Below are positions 47,143 to 58,551 of a stretch of 64,000 nucleotides of DNA, in pieces (positions within the stretch are counted from its first letter, which is position 1; each line of letters starts with the position of its first letter). The stretch spans positions 62,001 through 126,000 of the forward strand of contig NW_025955058.1 in assembly GCF_022376445.1 (NCBI RefSeq), written 5' to 3'. A program made the translations under genes and the position numbers. Source of the stretch: Fomitopsis serialis. Its lineage: Eukaryota; Basidiomycota; Agaricomycetes; Polyporales; Fomitopsidaceae. The notes beneath the pieces were generated by a model. That model ran no database searches. It saw only the letters and a list, made by a program, of their open reading frames with translations, and was not told the origin of the DNA.

Positions 47143-49272
47143 TCACAGCTCCTCTCCTGTAAGAATGTGGAAAAGATGCCTGTCGTGCACCTCCTCAATA
47201 AGCCCGCCCCGCCGTACACTGTAGTGCCACGGAATTTGGCCGTCCAGAAGGATGTCGCTCGGATACCTCGCCTCGCCAGCCTTCCTGCACCAGTCAAAGT
47301 CGATCAGTACCACCCTCTCGCCCACGACGAGCACGTTCCTTTGGCGTAGGTCGCCGAACACGAACCCGCGCTCGTGCAGCGTCCTCACCGCCGTCCGGAG
47401 GGAGGCAACGTGCGTGGGCTCGGTCTGCACCTCCCCGAGCTTGCTGCCCTCCACGTAGTCCATTACGACGACCCACATGCCCACACTGTCCTCGTATGCA
47501 CAGTGCCGCAGCCGAGGTGCCTGTGGGGGCTCTGCGGCCGCGAGGAGTTCGTGTGCCTCACGGTTGTACGTGTGCGCGAACTTGACGACCACCTTCGTCG
47601 GTGTCGTTTCCGTTTCGGCCTCCCGTCTTGCCTCCGCGACGATCACCGCTCTCCCTGTGATGTCGGGGCTGAGCCGCTCCTTGTACACAAGCTCGATCGA
47701 CTGCCCAGCGCTGTCGAGGTATTCCGTGAAATGAGGCCCGATATACGACGGCACGCGCATAGCCTGGGCGACTCTGGCTGACTCGCTCACGGAGGCACAA
47801 CTGCCCATGACACCAGTGACAGGCGGCGGAGGTGGCGGGGCGACCTCTTGTGCGACCTGTTTGTAGTATCTGTTCAAATCCTCGATACACACTTTGAGTG
47901 CCCGGAAGAGTCTCGCGACGCGATGGCCGGCATCGTCAAGCGGGGAGCGGCCCCTTTTCCCCGGGCGAGGGACGACGGAGATGTAGTCCGTCAGCGTCTG
48001 TGCGATGAGCTGGTCGGCGAACACAGCACCGCTGACTATGATGTTGGGCCCTGCCATCCCTATGAGGAATGCGGGACAGCAACACGCTTGTCGGACAGGC
48101 CGAGCCTGGGTGCAGTAGAATGTCAGTGAGAGACAACATTAGTTCTGTGAGCACGCACACACCTCGTCAGAGGGGTATAGAGCCACGTACGCACACTTTA
48201 CCTGCGCGAGCGGCTCGCAGACACCTTCGCCCACCTCGAGCGCAATCTTGGTCAACGCGGTGACTGTGCTGAATTTGTTATTCACAACCGCTGAATACAC
48301 AGCACCGTCTACTTCAGATTCGCCAGATGCGTTGGAGATGATCGTTGTTGAGAAACTTTGTCGATGTACCGCCATCGCCATTTCGAGCGATCGCGCGAAT
48401 CGCCTGTCTTTACTTGAGTAGTAAGCTACGGCCTAATCCACGAACCTCTGAGCGCCATCGAGCTCTTCGTGCGTAAAGACTTGCGGCTCAGCCATCATTC
48501 GCAGGAACTTGGCGAACACGGGATGATAGATCGTGATGGGTGACTGAGTGGTCGGTAGTTGTACACGGCGAACGGCCGTAGCGCCAGTCGAAGGTGAGTG
48601 CCTTGTCCGAGCAGCTGCGGCGATGCCTTCACGATCTGAGGGATGAAGGGCCTATAAAGTATGCTGTAGTCAAAGAGGGAGTAGACTGACGAATTTGTGC
48701 AACCGACTCGCCCGCTACTTGCAACGCGGCCAATGATTGCGTTGGGCGATGGGGAGGCACGACAGCTGTTATGGGCGTTGTGAGTGACGAGAGGTATGAA
48801 AGGCTCATAGACGCACTAAGAACGGCGACCAATTCCTCCAGTGTGGTCAACGGTTCCCGAGGATCCAGCGGGTATGCCTTCTCCTTGAGGAAGGGGCCAT
48901 CTATAACCGCGTATGTCTCCTCATGTTTGGCCTCGGTCTTCACGTCAGGCCGAAGTGATTCCACCAACTGTAAGAAAGGGGTTAAGTGTAAGATGTCTCA
49001 AGCCACAATCTCGCCATCGTACCTCGTGTATTTGGACGTCCATCGTACCGTCTAGATTAACATCGAGCAGATTTGCACGTTTGCGATTTTTTTCGATGAC
49101 TACGTCTTCAAGGTTGGATACATAGGCGGCGTTCCGGTGGCAAATACTCGTAGTAAGCCATAGTCAGGAACCGATACTTACCGGCAAGGGAACCGGGAAC
49201 GGAGGTCGCGGACTTGTTGGGAGGATCGGCATACATAATGGGAAATTTGAACCCGCGATATTCTTCGGCCAT
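47143..49272 (-). CDS. FunK1-like fungal protein kinase, probably disrupted
   Basis: Member of an expanded mushroom family of kinase-like proteins. The catalytic half is one open exon (48057-47143): VVVKFAHTYNREAHELL (lysine strand), VVVMDYVEGSKL (hinge), LHERGFVFGDLRQRNVLVVG (catalytic loop, Asp present) and VVLIDFDWC (DFG equivalent). The start at 49272 (MAEEYRGFKFPIMYADPP) is followed by NLEDVVIEKNRKRANLLDVN, LVESLRPDVKTEAKHEETYA and an N-terminal region with PFIPQIVKASPQLLGQGTH. Two defects lie in the N-terminal half: a one-base shift before IYHPVFAKFLRMMAEP (about 48,538) and an in-frame TAG at 48433-48435 in FVD*AVAYYSS. The TAG is not explained by a homopolymer slip, so this copy may also be losing function. 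It has a more decayed inverted copy at 38.96-40.09 kb. Confidence 0.8.
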
Positions 49273-49897
49273 AGTGAGAGTTGCATTGAAGGATGCAGAT
49301 GCGCTGGTGGTGGTTCAGGCGACCGTTGGCTCGGTTGAGCGACCGCGACTACATAAGTATCACGTGGTCGCGTCCGCCTCCTCCCAACCTGCATGGCACA
49401 GATACAGCGAGTGGTCAACCAGTCACTAGTCGGTACCAGCAGGCTCCGGACACGTACGCGTACAACAGTGGACACGTCGACGTTGAGCCGGACGACTTTG
49501 TTCAATGCAGTAATAGTGAACACGCATAGCGATTACATCATTTCGGAGGTCCGAGTGGCAAGAACCGTCCAGCACATAAACGTGCTGCCACATAGCTCTA
49601 GGCTGCGTGCAATATGCTGTTTAAGCTTCAGAGCGACCCTGTGAGCCATTCGATCTAGCGTCCGAGTCACCAATGCCACACCACATCTGCGCATCATATT
49701 CAGCTGCTGCGAAGCAACTGCTGAGCCGCCCAGGAGCCGCCCTTGCATCGCAGAACATCACCGGCGTACCTCAAACATACAATATCAATGCAAATGAGAA
49801 TACTAACGTACAGCTCCCGATTCAGCTAAGTTTCCTACAGTCCACGTCAGCATTGCCGTATGGACGCCGAGACGGTATAGCGCATATATTACTTGCC
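49273..49897. other. Intergenic, no recognised gene
   Basis: Upstream region of the kinase gene and 3' flank of the DUF6533 gene. Confidence 0.5.
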
Positions 49898-51640
49898 TTA
49901 TGACGAGTACCTTTCGACCTCATCCGTCTCTAGATGCGCCGTAACAGTAGTCAGATAAATCGGTAGCGTAGGCTGCTTGTACTCACCTGCTGTGCACCCA
50001 TCTCCGTTCACTTCCGGGGGTTCGCATGAACTATCAGTCGGGGCAAGCGTAGTGTCCATATCGTCCGGCTCTGACAAAATCCGCGAGACGACTGCGTTGA
50101 GCATGTTCGCGGTGTGGACCACACTAGACAGCTCCGTGGGCAGATGTTCTGGTTGGACGAAGGACAAGTGGAGCGTGTCGATGTCATCGCTGTCGTCTGG
50201 CACGCTGTTGTTGGTCGCCGCCAGGAGTCGCAAGACGCTGCGTGAGATGATAATGGAGATGGCGCTATGGGTGGATGTCAGATCTATAGACGAGCGGTAT
50301 CGGCGCAGCGAAGCTCACGGGTCGACAAATATCGTCAGGGCCCAGCCGTACGGCTATGGCGGCTGTTGTCAGCATGATGAAGTGACGGACGGGCGTAGAT
50401 GCTTACTACTGTGAAGTAGAGGGCAACGGCGAATACGTTGAGGACAGCGAAGAACCTAGACACATCATCATTGTCGGTCTAAAGCCATCGAAAGCTCCCT
50501 GTGACACCTACACAAACATCACAAATCCTTGATTGGAGCAATCAGCGAAGGCTCGTTCTCCTGAGCTGCCGGGCATCACTCACCATCTCTCTGTATGAGG
50601 AGTACAAGTGACGGTCTGCTCTGAGGCAGGCCTTGACTGAGGATCCCTTGTCCTCTCGTGTGATATGTTATCGCTGCGATCACGGTGAAGTCGGACGCGA
50701 TGGCGCATATGCGTGTTGCAATGATTACTACGCATATAATCAGGTCAGAACTGAGAATGTAACTTGACAGAGGCTCACATCTGTCCCGGTACATAAATCA
50801 AGGATTAACAATCGATAGTGGCACGCACCTCTTCAATTCGACATCGGAGATACCTCTCGTTTCGATGCAAGACTCTACGAAATCGGGAAGTGTGGCTATC
50901 TTGAAGGTGGATTCCGCATAGAGAAACTAGGAGAAGATGAAGCAAGCCGAGTAAATGGTATCGGGAAGGCTTACGATATGTGTGGCGAGAGAGACAAGCC
51001 CCAGCATAACAGCGATGGACGTCCACCTCCAGTCACGTCTACTAACAGCATAGACTTTGACATATGCAGAAACTAGTCAGATTGATCAGCATCCGTGGTG
51101 GTCTCGACGATTCTTAGAGCACACCTGTTACGACGGGAGAGAAAAAGACACCAAGGACATGCCGAGTGTTCGATACGGCCGTACATCTGCGACGTTGTTC
51201 AGCACAATCGAGGTGAACGTAGAATAGAGTCGAACGTACGTCTAGAGAGTAGTATCAGGGGTGACCTCCGGTGGCGTGAACACCGGAGCTATCGTACCAA
51301 ATCAGACGAAGACGATACACAGCCTAGGACTGCGTAAAGCACCATGGAATATCGGCAGAGGACATAGAACACGGAGGTGATTGTCGGTCTCCGAGACCAG
51401 ATCAGCGGAATCTCTCTATCGAGATTCAGGAGACAGTCATAACAGAGCAGCACTGCGAGAGTAACGAAGTCATCAGGGCGTATACCGAAACATGAACTCG
51501 AAACGTACCCGTTGTGGCGAGGGTGTTGTAACCATGAACAGCGCTGGGGCGAATGTCACTGAGGAGCGGCCCGCGATAGGCTGGATTGGGCTAGAATCGT
51601 ACCTGGCATATCCTGTCAACGCAGTGTCAATGGCAGACAT
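49898..51640 (-). CDS. DUF6533 multi-pass membrane protein (GPCR-like, basidiomycete-specific)
   Basis: The start MSAIDTALTGYA (51640-51603) is joined over a 44-nt intron to SDIRPSAVHGYNTLATT and then to VLLCYDCLLNLDREIPLIWS, the DUF6533 signature (D-E/R-x-P-x-I-W). Further membrane segments are YVLCRYSMVLYAVLGCV, VSAYVKVYAVSRRDWRWTSI, VMLGLVSLATHI, LIICVVIIATRICAIASDF and FFAVLNVFAVALYFTVV. The cytosolic tail is acidic (NNSVPDDSDDIDTLHLSF) and ends at 49898. The order and hydrophobicity pattern fit the seven-helix DUF6533 family, whose function is unknown. The exon around 51,080-51,240 is not securely placed. No definite frame break elsewhere. Confidence 0.84.
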
Positions 51641-52330
51641 GGGGGTGCAAATCGATCTGTCGTGCGATGAGAGCGACTCTGACAGTATCACTGCCAGGGC
51701 ACCGGTGCTGCTCAGCACATCATGTCGAGGCCAATATATGTGATACGTCGTCCGGCCGATGATGCATCACAATGACAGGCCCGCGCTCGCTCCCTGTCTG
51801 AGTACCGTGGCTAACTTGGTAGATCAGCACGCCCGACGGAATTTAGAGGGAGGCCGAACTACTTACCTACATACCTGCTACCGAGAGGTCGATTGCCGGT
51901 GCACTGCTGAACATGAATTATCCACACAAGATTTCTGCATAGCACTGGCATTGTCAGCGATATGTACCTCTATACGAGAGCGGTGCAAGGTTTTACGCGC
52001 GCCCAGTGCTCAAGAACTCCGAATCGGCCCCCTTCTCATGTCTCATAGCGCTCAAGCTGCGGGGCGCTCTCGGACACTCCATGAGGAGCGATGCTTGGGT
52101 GAGTCAGCAAGAACAAGCAGAAGCGTACCCAACAGAGCTCCGGACCCTCCGGGGAAATGCAGTACTCTGACCGGGGTTCAGAGGAAGACGGACATGATGC
52201 CCCCCCCCCCCCCCCCAGATCCGCCTCGCGCGACGTCGCTGCCATTGAGAGAAAGCATTGTCAAGTCACAACTTGAACTGCTGCACATAAATACTCGCGC
52301 GTTCCGCCCGACATTCGCACATCGGCGTTA
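51641..52330. other. Intergenic with a 17-base poly-C tract
   Basis: No gene recognised. A homopolymer C run spans 52200-52216. Confidence 0.55.
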
Positions 52331-53300
52331 CAAGCGACTCTGAAACTACAAATCTTCACGATCAACTGGGAGACCTACCAGACGTGGTACAGCCCCCGCG
52401 GCGACCTCAGCTGCGACAAGCGCCCCCTCGTCGTGCTACACGGCCGCCGGCAGGGCTGGCCTCGGGCATCAATATATGACGACGCACTATGAGCTACATA
52501 TAGAACGTACCCCGTCATATGCTACGACCACTTCGGCATCGGGCAGAGCACGCACCTTCGTTAGAGGCCGAAGGAGTTCTGGAGAGTGCAGCTGTTTGTC
52601 GAGGAGCTCGCGAACCTCGTCGAGAAGCTTAGGATTGCAGAGAGCTTCGACTTGTGTAGCCCGTTCGTAGGGCGGGATGCTCGCACTGTCGTACGGGCTC
52701 GCGAAGCAACCCGAGGGACTGAAGCGGATGGTCCTGGTAGGGACGCCGTTGCCGATGAAGCTGTGGCAGAAATAGACTGGCCTAGGAGCTGCTCAAGGGC
52801 GTGCCGAATGATGTGCCAGTCTCAAGAGACGCCGGAGAGATTGAGGGAACGACACGACGGACAGTGAGGAACAAAAGAAGGGGATGGGACTTCCGCGAGC
52901 TTGAAAGTCAAGTCATCCCGGTCCCCATTGGCACAGGAAACGCTCCGCGCGAAGGAGGAAGGCCCTACGTTGTATTCGACCATGTGGGGTGATGCTCTGC
53001 ACTCACCATCCACTAATTGTGTCCAGGAACGGTCCATCCGAGTTCTAGATCACCGGAACCATCAAGAGTTGGTCGATGCCTGGTCGATGCTCGACGACCT
53101 GCACAAGATCTCCCAGGAGACGCTAGTGATAAATGGCGCAGACGATGAGGTGATAAACTTTGTCGTCGGCCCTCTGTTTTGACAGATCTCAAAGGCGAAG
53201 TGGGCGCAGTCCTTCGAAGAGTTCACCTAGCCTCACCTAGCGTCCTTCGAGGAGCCGGAGCGGTACTTCCAAGTTGCGCAGTCCTTGAACGCCCCCGTAA
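52331..53300 (+). pseudogene. Decayed alpha/beta-hydrolase of the proline iminopeptidase / L-amino-acid amidase type
   Basis: Fragments match the fungal proline-iminopeptidase-like family in the right order but in different frames and with stops: FTINWETYQTWYSPRGDLS and KRPLVVLHG at 52,345-52,450 (the oxyanion HGG region is damaged), YPVICYDHFGIGQSTH near 52,510-52,560, KEFWRVQLFVEELANLVEKL at 52,570-52,630, then WSMLDDLHKISQETLVINGA and DDEVINFVVGPLF at 53,080-53,180, and EEPERYFQVAQSL near 53,250. The nucleophile elbow expected after FDL (GHSWGG) is missing: the sequence reads CSPFVGRDAR or, in the next frame, similar junk. Clearly non-functional. Confidence 0.82.
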
Positions 53301-54175
53301 GTTCATTCGGTATGCAGTCGAGATCAGCCCCCAATATGTAGGGCTTCATGATGTATAAGAATGTTACTCGCAAACTATTTCTGGGGACCGGAGCAGGACT
53401 CGATAACTGTTAAGCCCGGGAACTCGAGCGTAAGGTCGCGTTCGCTCCTGTTGCATGGCTCGGTCAGTATTTGACAGAAGCTGGCACTCCGAGTCTCTGA
53501 CGAAATAACACTCAACTGATTATGTAGACCTAGTCTCGCACTCGTACGTACAGCTCGACGTGTAGAGGTAAGTATCACAGTTCTGGAGGTGTACGATGGT
53601 TGTGAAGAACAAGTTCAACGCGCGCGGCCAACACGCGAGGCGCGAGGCGCCGCCACAGTCATGCCCGCTGGCGCGACTCCGCCGCGAGCGTCGATCGCGA
53701 CTTCCACTTGCTTCCATCGGCCCCCGCTGCCTGAGCCTGCATATACTCGAGATTTTAAACAGTGATTCCTCTCGACGTTATGAGCAACCGCTGTCCGTTC
53801 GCACTCTATGGCATCAAGAAGACCCGGCTTCGCGAATCTCTCAAACTGACAGACCAACTCGGAAGTGCTGGACCCTCAGCCTGAGGCCTCAGATCTTAGA
53901 ATGCTTGGATGCGAGAATAACAATACAGTGGCCGGGCGCTGTTTCGCCGAAGTCCGCAGCCGCGTTCATCAAACTTTTCAACGAGACCGTCTCATCGCAG
54001 AGGCGCAACGGCGTGCTACGGATGGGTGCCGGAAAGCAATCAACTGTGCGTTCGAGAGTGTCATGTTTCTAGCCCTATACCATGCCTCCCTATGCGTAGA
54101 ACCATCAACATTGGCGTCCCCATCCTAGCCCGAGATTACCGACTCCCAGAAGCAAACGCGCATACAGTATGTATG
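53301..54175. other. Intergenic, no recognised gene
   Basis: 3' flanks of the hydrolase pseudogene and the Sec14 gene; short frames without domains. Confidence 0.5.
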
Positions 54176-55243
54176 CTACCTCTCATCTCGCATCGGCTTG
54201 CTCCACTTGCACCCGCCGACCTCGCTGCACTCGCATCGTCCCCCGTAGAACGTCGGCAAGCTCTCCGCGTCGATATACTTCAGGAGCACCGCCTGGTAAT
54301 CCGCGCCGAGGATGTCCATCTTGTCGATCGTCCGCGGGGCGAGCCAGAGCTTGAGGAGCGACCAGATCGTCGTGAAAGACCACGGCGCGTTGATGATGTA
54401 GAACTTCGCGGACCTGTGCGGGGATGGGGCGGCGGGCTGTGAGACGAGCAGGTCAGGTGTGGAGGGACCGGGCGAGACGTACATCTCGGGATAGTGGTCT
54501 TGCATGACTTGGAACGAAGCGCGTACGAGGTCCTTCATCTGCCAGAACTGGCCCAACCTGACGTTGAAACGCATCAGATACCCTCTCCCGCCCGCCCGCG
54601 GCACTCAGATGATGGACTTACGAATATCCCTTCAAGTCCACGATGAGGAACGTCCCGTCGACCTGGTGACCCACCGCCCGCGACGCAGTGGGTATGATTT
54701 CGCGCGGTATGCTCTCCGACATCGTGACGATGTACCACCAGAACCGCTCCGGCGTGATGTGCTTGTAGAGCTCCGGGATGTTCACCCCGCCGTACTGCTG
54801 GATGCTCACCGGCCTGCCCTCCTTATCCGTCTTGTGGAACCACATCGGCCAGTAATTGAATACCTCGCGACGCTCCGGAAACTGTGAGACGTGCGTAAGC
54901 GGACGCGTAGGATGCGGGCAGGGGTACACACGTCGTATGCGTCCATTTTCGTGTACAGCTCGTCGATTCCGACGCCCTCGGCCGTCTTCCGCCACTCCTG
55001 ACATTTTGCCCACATCGCCACGGTCGTCTTCACATCGTACCCGCGCGCGCGAAGGAATCGTCTGCAACCCACTTCATAGTCAGCCCACAGAGCTGCCGCT
55101 TCACGTATAGTTGTCGAAACCTACTGGAGCGTGAAGTCGTCCGTCCCGATTGTGTCGCCCTCGTTAATGAGATCCTGCTCGACGAGCTGCGCGCGAAACC
55201 GCTCGACGATCGCTGCTTGTTCTTCTGGACTAGGCTCTGACAT
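54176..55243 (-). CDS. Sec14-like CRAL-TRIO phosphatidylinositol/phosphatidylcholine transfer protein
   Basis: Cytosolic lipid-transfer protein coordinating phosphoinositide and phosphatidylcholine metabolism at the Golgi. The start MSEPSPEEQAAIVERFRAQL begins the CRAL-TRIO N domain, which continues after the first intron (55124-55062) with RFLRARGYDVKTTVAMWAKC. Introns 54931-54882 and 54621-54558 also keep frame. The lipid-binding domain shows FPERREVFNYWPMWFHKTDK, EGRPVSIQQYGGVNIPELY, VDGTFLIVDLKGYSLGQFW, ESLPTFYGGRC and FYIINAPWSFTTIWSLLKLW. The stop is at 54176. The length (~300 residues) and motif order are typical; the frame is intact. Confidence 0.94.
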
Positions 55244-55988
55244 TGTGGGCGTGGAGTCGAGGCGGCGGGTGGAGGATAGCGCAAGCGGACCGTAGTGAAG
55301 GCATCGCGTTGCACGGAGTGGTTGAGCTTCCGCCTCGACGGACGCACCGTGGGAGGCCAGTCGTTTCCTGGCAGGAATATCCCTGTCCAATCGTCGACGC
55401 ACGACGCTTCACGCACGCAGTGTTCGCGTGCGGAAGCCTGCGGAAGCGTGCGGCTAGCATCTCGACAAGTTAGCTTCCACTTCCATTTGTCGGTGAGTCC
55501 CACGCTCATTATGTCCGTTATCGGAAGTGCACATAACTTACCATCTCCGCATCCGTGTACTGCGGGTATGCAGGCTGTACACCTGTTCGTTGAACCGATG
55601 GACATACATCAAGATGCAGACACGGACATGATCCGCGGCGGCCGCTCGATGTCACTCGGGAAATCCAGTAGTGAGTAGTATGCAATCTCTTCGAATCCTG
55701 AACGAATCGATGACCAGCCACGTCGAAGTCGTCCCGGCTACTGGCAGCTAACGATGTATGTTGACAGGGCTCTGGTCGACAACAATGTCAGCGGGTCCGT
55801 ATCAAGTTGCAAATAGAGTTCTTCATGGCATCGGCGCTGGATGTGCTTTATGCACAGCTTCGGCCAGAGACAGTCGCACTGCCGTATCGTATACTTCGAT
55901 ATCATATCGATAGCTCGTGCGGAGAGCTGTCTTCGGTTGACATGATTGCACTGTGGCCCGAACAGCGCCTATGACAGCATTTTAACCT
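55244..55988. other. Intergenic, no recognised gene
   Basis: Upstream regions of the Sec14 gene and of the interrupted DUF6534 gene. Confidence 0.5.
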
Positions 55989-55995
55989 ATAAAGG
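55989..55995 (+). promoter_or_regulatory. TATA box of the interrupted DUF6534 gene
   Basis: TATAAAG on the plus strand, 58-64 bp upstream of the ATG at 56053; supports 56053 as the real gene start. Confidence 0.5.
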
Positions 55996-56710
55996 GTGCT
56001 GCCTCGCATCTCCTGAGGTGTACTCCCTCCAAACCCGCATCGTAGAGCCACTATGAGCGACTTTGCGAAGGGTTTGGGCTGTATCTTCGTGTCTGTGACC
56101 GGCTATGTAGCGTGCGTCATTCCATATACCCTATTGAGACGATTGTACTGAGAACAGCGCGTGTACAGCCTCTTTGGGGTCACTATCGCGCAAACTATCT
56201 TTTATCTCTCGAACTACCGGGATGACCATCTGCTCTTGAAAGTCTTCGTAAGTTCATTCAGTGGGGTTCGGTACCGATTCAGAGGTACTCACGTTGGTGA
56301 ATAGGCCGTTGGCTTGTGGTCCGTATCAGTGCCCTGGCCTGCCACGCACGGAGTGCATTGCGAGCTAATGAAACAGCTTACTTGACATGACGGTGACTAT
56401 GTTCTACGGCTATGTTCGTACTTCACTACCTGCTTTGTCACATAATTTGTTGACACGTAGCACGCCTCACAGCTCCTCTGGTTCTACTGTGTCTGCAATC
56501 ACGGAAATATGGCAGACTCGTTGGTTATTCCACGGTATGTCTCGTCTAATATTTGATGGTATGACTCTCAAGTCGACACCGCAGAACCTACATCGTGCGT
56601 TTCTGGTTTTCCGCTCATGTGGATGACTATCTCCGCCCAATCTCATCGACTGTGACAGGCTCAGCATATGATCGACGTATGTCCATGTACAACTCAGATA
56701 GCGATGACAG

Positions 56711-56713
56711 TAG
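56711..56713 (+). other. Left target-site duplication (TAG)
   Basis: TAG immediately outside the left CACCGGGCG terminus; the same three bases follow the right terminus at 62603-62605. Confidence 0.65.
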
Positions 56714-58551
56714 CACCGGGCGAGAGTCGGAATCTTTCGTCCCGAAAGATTGGGAAAAGAGTTCGAATCTTTTTACCCATATTTGGTATGAATGATTAGT
56801 AATATGATTGCAAACATTATGTTCGATCATTGTGTGCACAATATTGGAGACAGATTCCTAAAAAGATTGTAGACATTGTTTTGAATCATTCTGTGTGCAG
56901 TATTGAAGACAGATTGGTGTAAAGATTGGAAATGAGTTTTGGTCATAACATCTCTGATCTTTCAATGTAGAAGCTTGCAGAAAGTTCTCAGATGCAGAAT
57001 GAATATTTTGGGCCAAATTGATTGTGAACAGACATCAAAAGGATTGCAGAGTGATAAGTTACAATCTTGTTTCTCCATAATCACATCATGTAATATTGAC
57101 AAATGATTGTGACAGGCTTCACAATCCTCCATGTCTAATGTATTCCAAAGGTCTTTCAAAGGAAGTTTTGAGTTCTGTGAATACTGTCTTTTAGGTATGA
57201 AAGATTGGAAAGTATGATTGCAATCCTATCACAGCACATGTGTGCAGAAAGATGGTGATAGGATTAGAATGCAATTTTGAAGCTTGTGTCTCTGATTGAA
57301 GTGTAACATTGTTCATGATCTCTCCACAAACTCTTCTCCTGAAATATTGGGAACATTGTACTCAAGATTTGGGCATGAAGTATTGGAAATAGATAGCAGT
57401 GGCACACCTAGCTGCAGTGTACCCTCTCAATTCCAACAGCTCACATGAAGAGATACATGAAGTATTGTGACCATGGGGGTGACAAATCATGTTTGTGATC
57501 TTTCAGGGAACAAAGATAGTGAATGAAAGTGTGCCACTCCTAAAAGATTGCAAACATGTGTGTGCCACTTGTGAAAGATTGCAAACAAATGGGTGCCACT
57601 CAGAGCAGATTGTAAAGAAATCAGTACTGATGCCATCTGGGACCAGCCTCTGCATATGTAAACATGGTCAATCACACTGGACTATGACTTGGATAGGCAG
57701 ACAAGTCAATACAGTGACAGGCTGACTAATATATGTAGTACATGTATATGTATAAAGCACATACACTGGATAGTACAGCCTGAACATTGGGACAATTAGT
57801 GGTGTTGCAGGTGATTGTACAGTGTAATTGTACAAGGACATGTAACATGCTTGTACAACTGCCATGCATATGTATTGCTACTGTACAACTACCTGTGCAA
57901 CTGTACAAGGAGTTGTACAACTACTTGTACATCTACTTGTACATAACAACTTGTACAACTACTTGTACATCTACTTGTACAGGGACTTGTACAACTACCT
58001 GTGCAACTGTACAAAGACTTGTACAGCTACTTGTACAAGGGCTGGTACAAGGGCTGGTACAACTACTTGTACAAGTAGTTGTACAACTACTTGTACAGTG
58101 ACTTGTACAAGGGCTTGTACAAAGGCTTGTACAAAGACTTGTACAAGGGCTTGTACATGGGATTTGTACAAGGACTTGTACAAGGGCTTGTACAAAGGCT
58201 TGTACAAAGACTTGTACAAGGGCTTGTACAAAGGCTTGTACAACTACTTGTACAACTACTTGTACAGGGACTTGTACAGGGACTTGTACATCTACTACGT
58301 GCAGTCACAGAGCAGTGCGAGCAGAACTCTGAGGCCGGGCAACGTACAGCACGACGCACACAGTGATCGTGAGCACGTAGGGCCAATTCGCTACGTGCAC
58401 AGACAGCCGATGGATGGACAGCATGCGCGCGCAAGTGAGCAAGCAAGTGGGTGACAAGGCGGGTACAGGGCATGACAACGCCCAGCACGACACAGACACG
58501 GACAGTGACCATATGCATACAGGGTGAATACCCTGTGTGCAAACATGGCCG
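56714..58551 (+). repeat. Left inverted arm
   Basis: Outer AT-rich block 56,714-57,780, TTGTACAA array about 57,820-58,295, inner GC-rich block to AACATGGCCG at 58551, where similarity to the right arm ends. Confidence 0.93.
57820..58295 (+). repeat. Array of TTGTACAA palindromes, left arm
   Basis: About 35-40 copies of an (A)CTTGTACA(A) core spaced mostly 12 bp apart (CTTGTACAAGGG, CTTGTACAACTA, CTTGTACAGGGA). Because the core is its own reverse complement, it translates as repeating LYK/LYN or TCT on either strand; these open frames are a by-product, not genes. Confidence 0.9.

Noticed and set aside
52200..52216. Poly-C run as a functional element
   Set aside because: A plain homopolymer; its length may also be a sequencing artefact.
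57820..58460. Long open frames reading LYKGLYKDLY or TCTRACTKTCT in both arms
   Set aside because: They are produced by the 12-bp TTGTACAA repeats on either strand and have no start context, introns or complexity.
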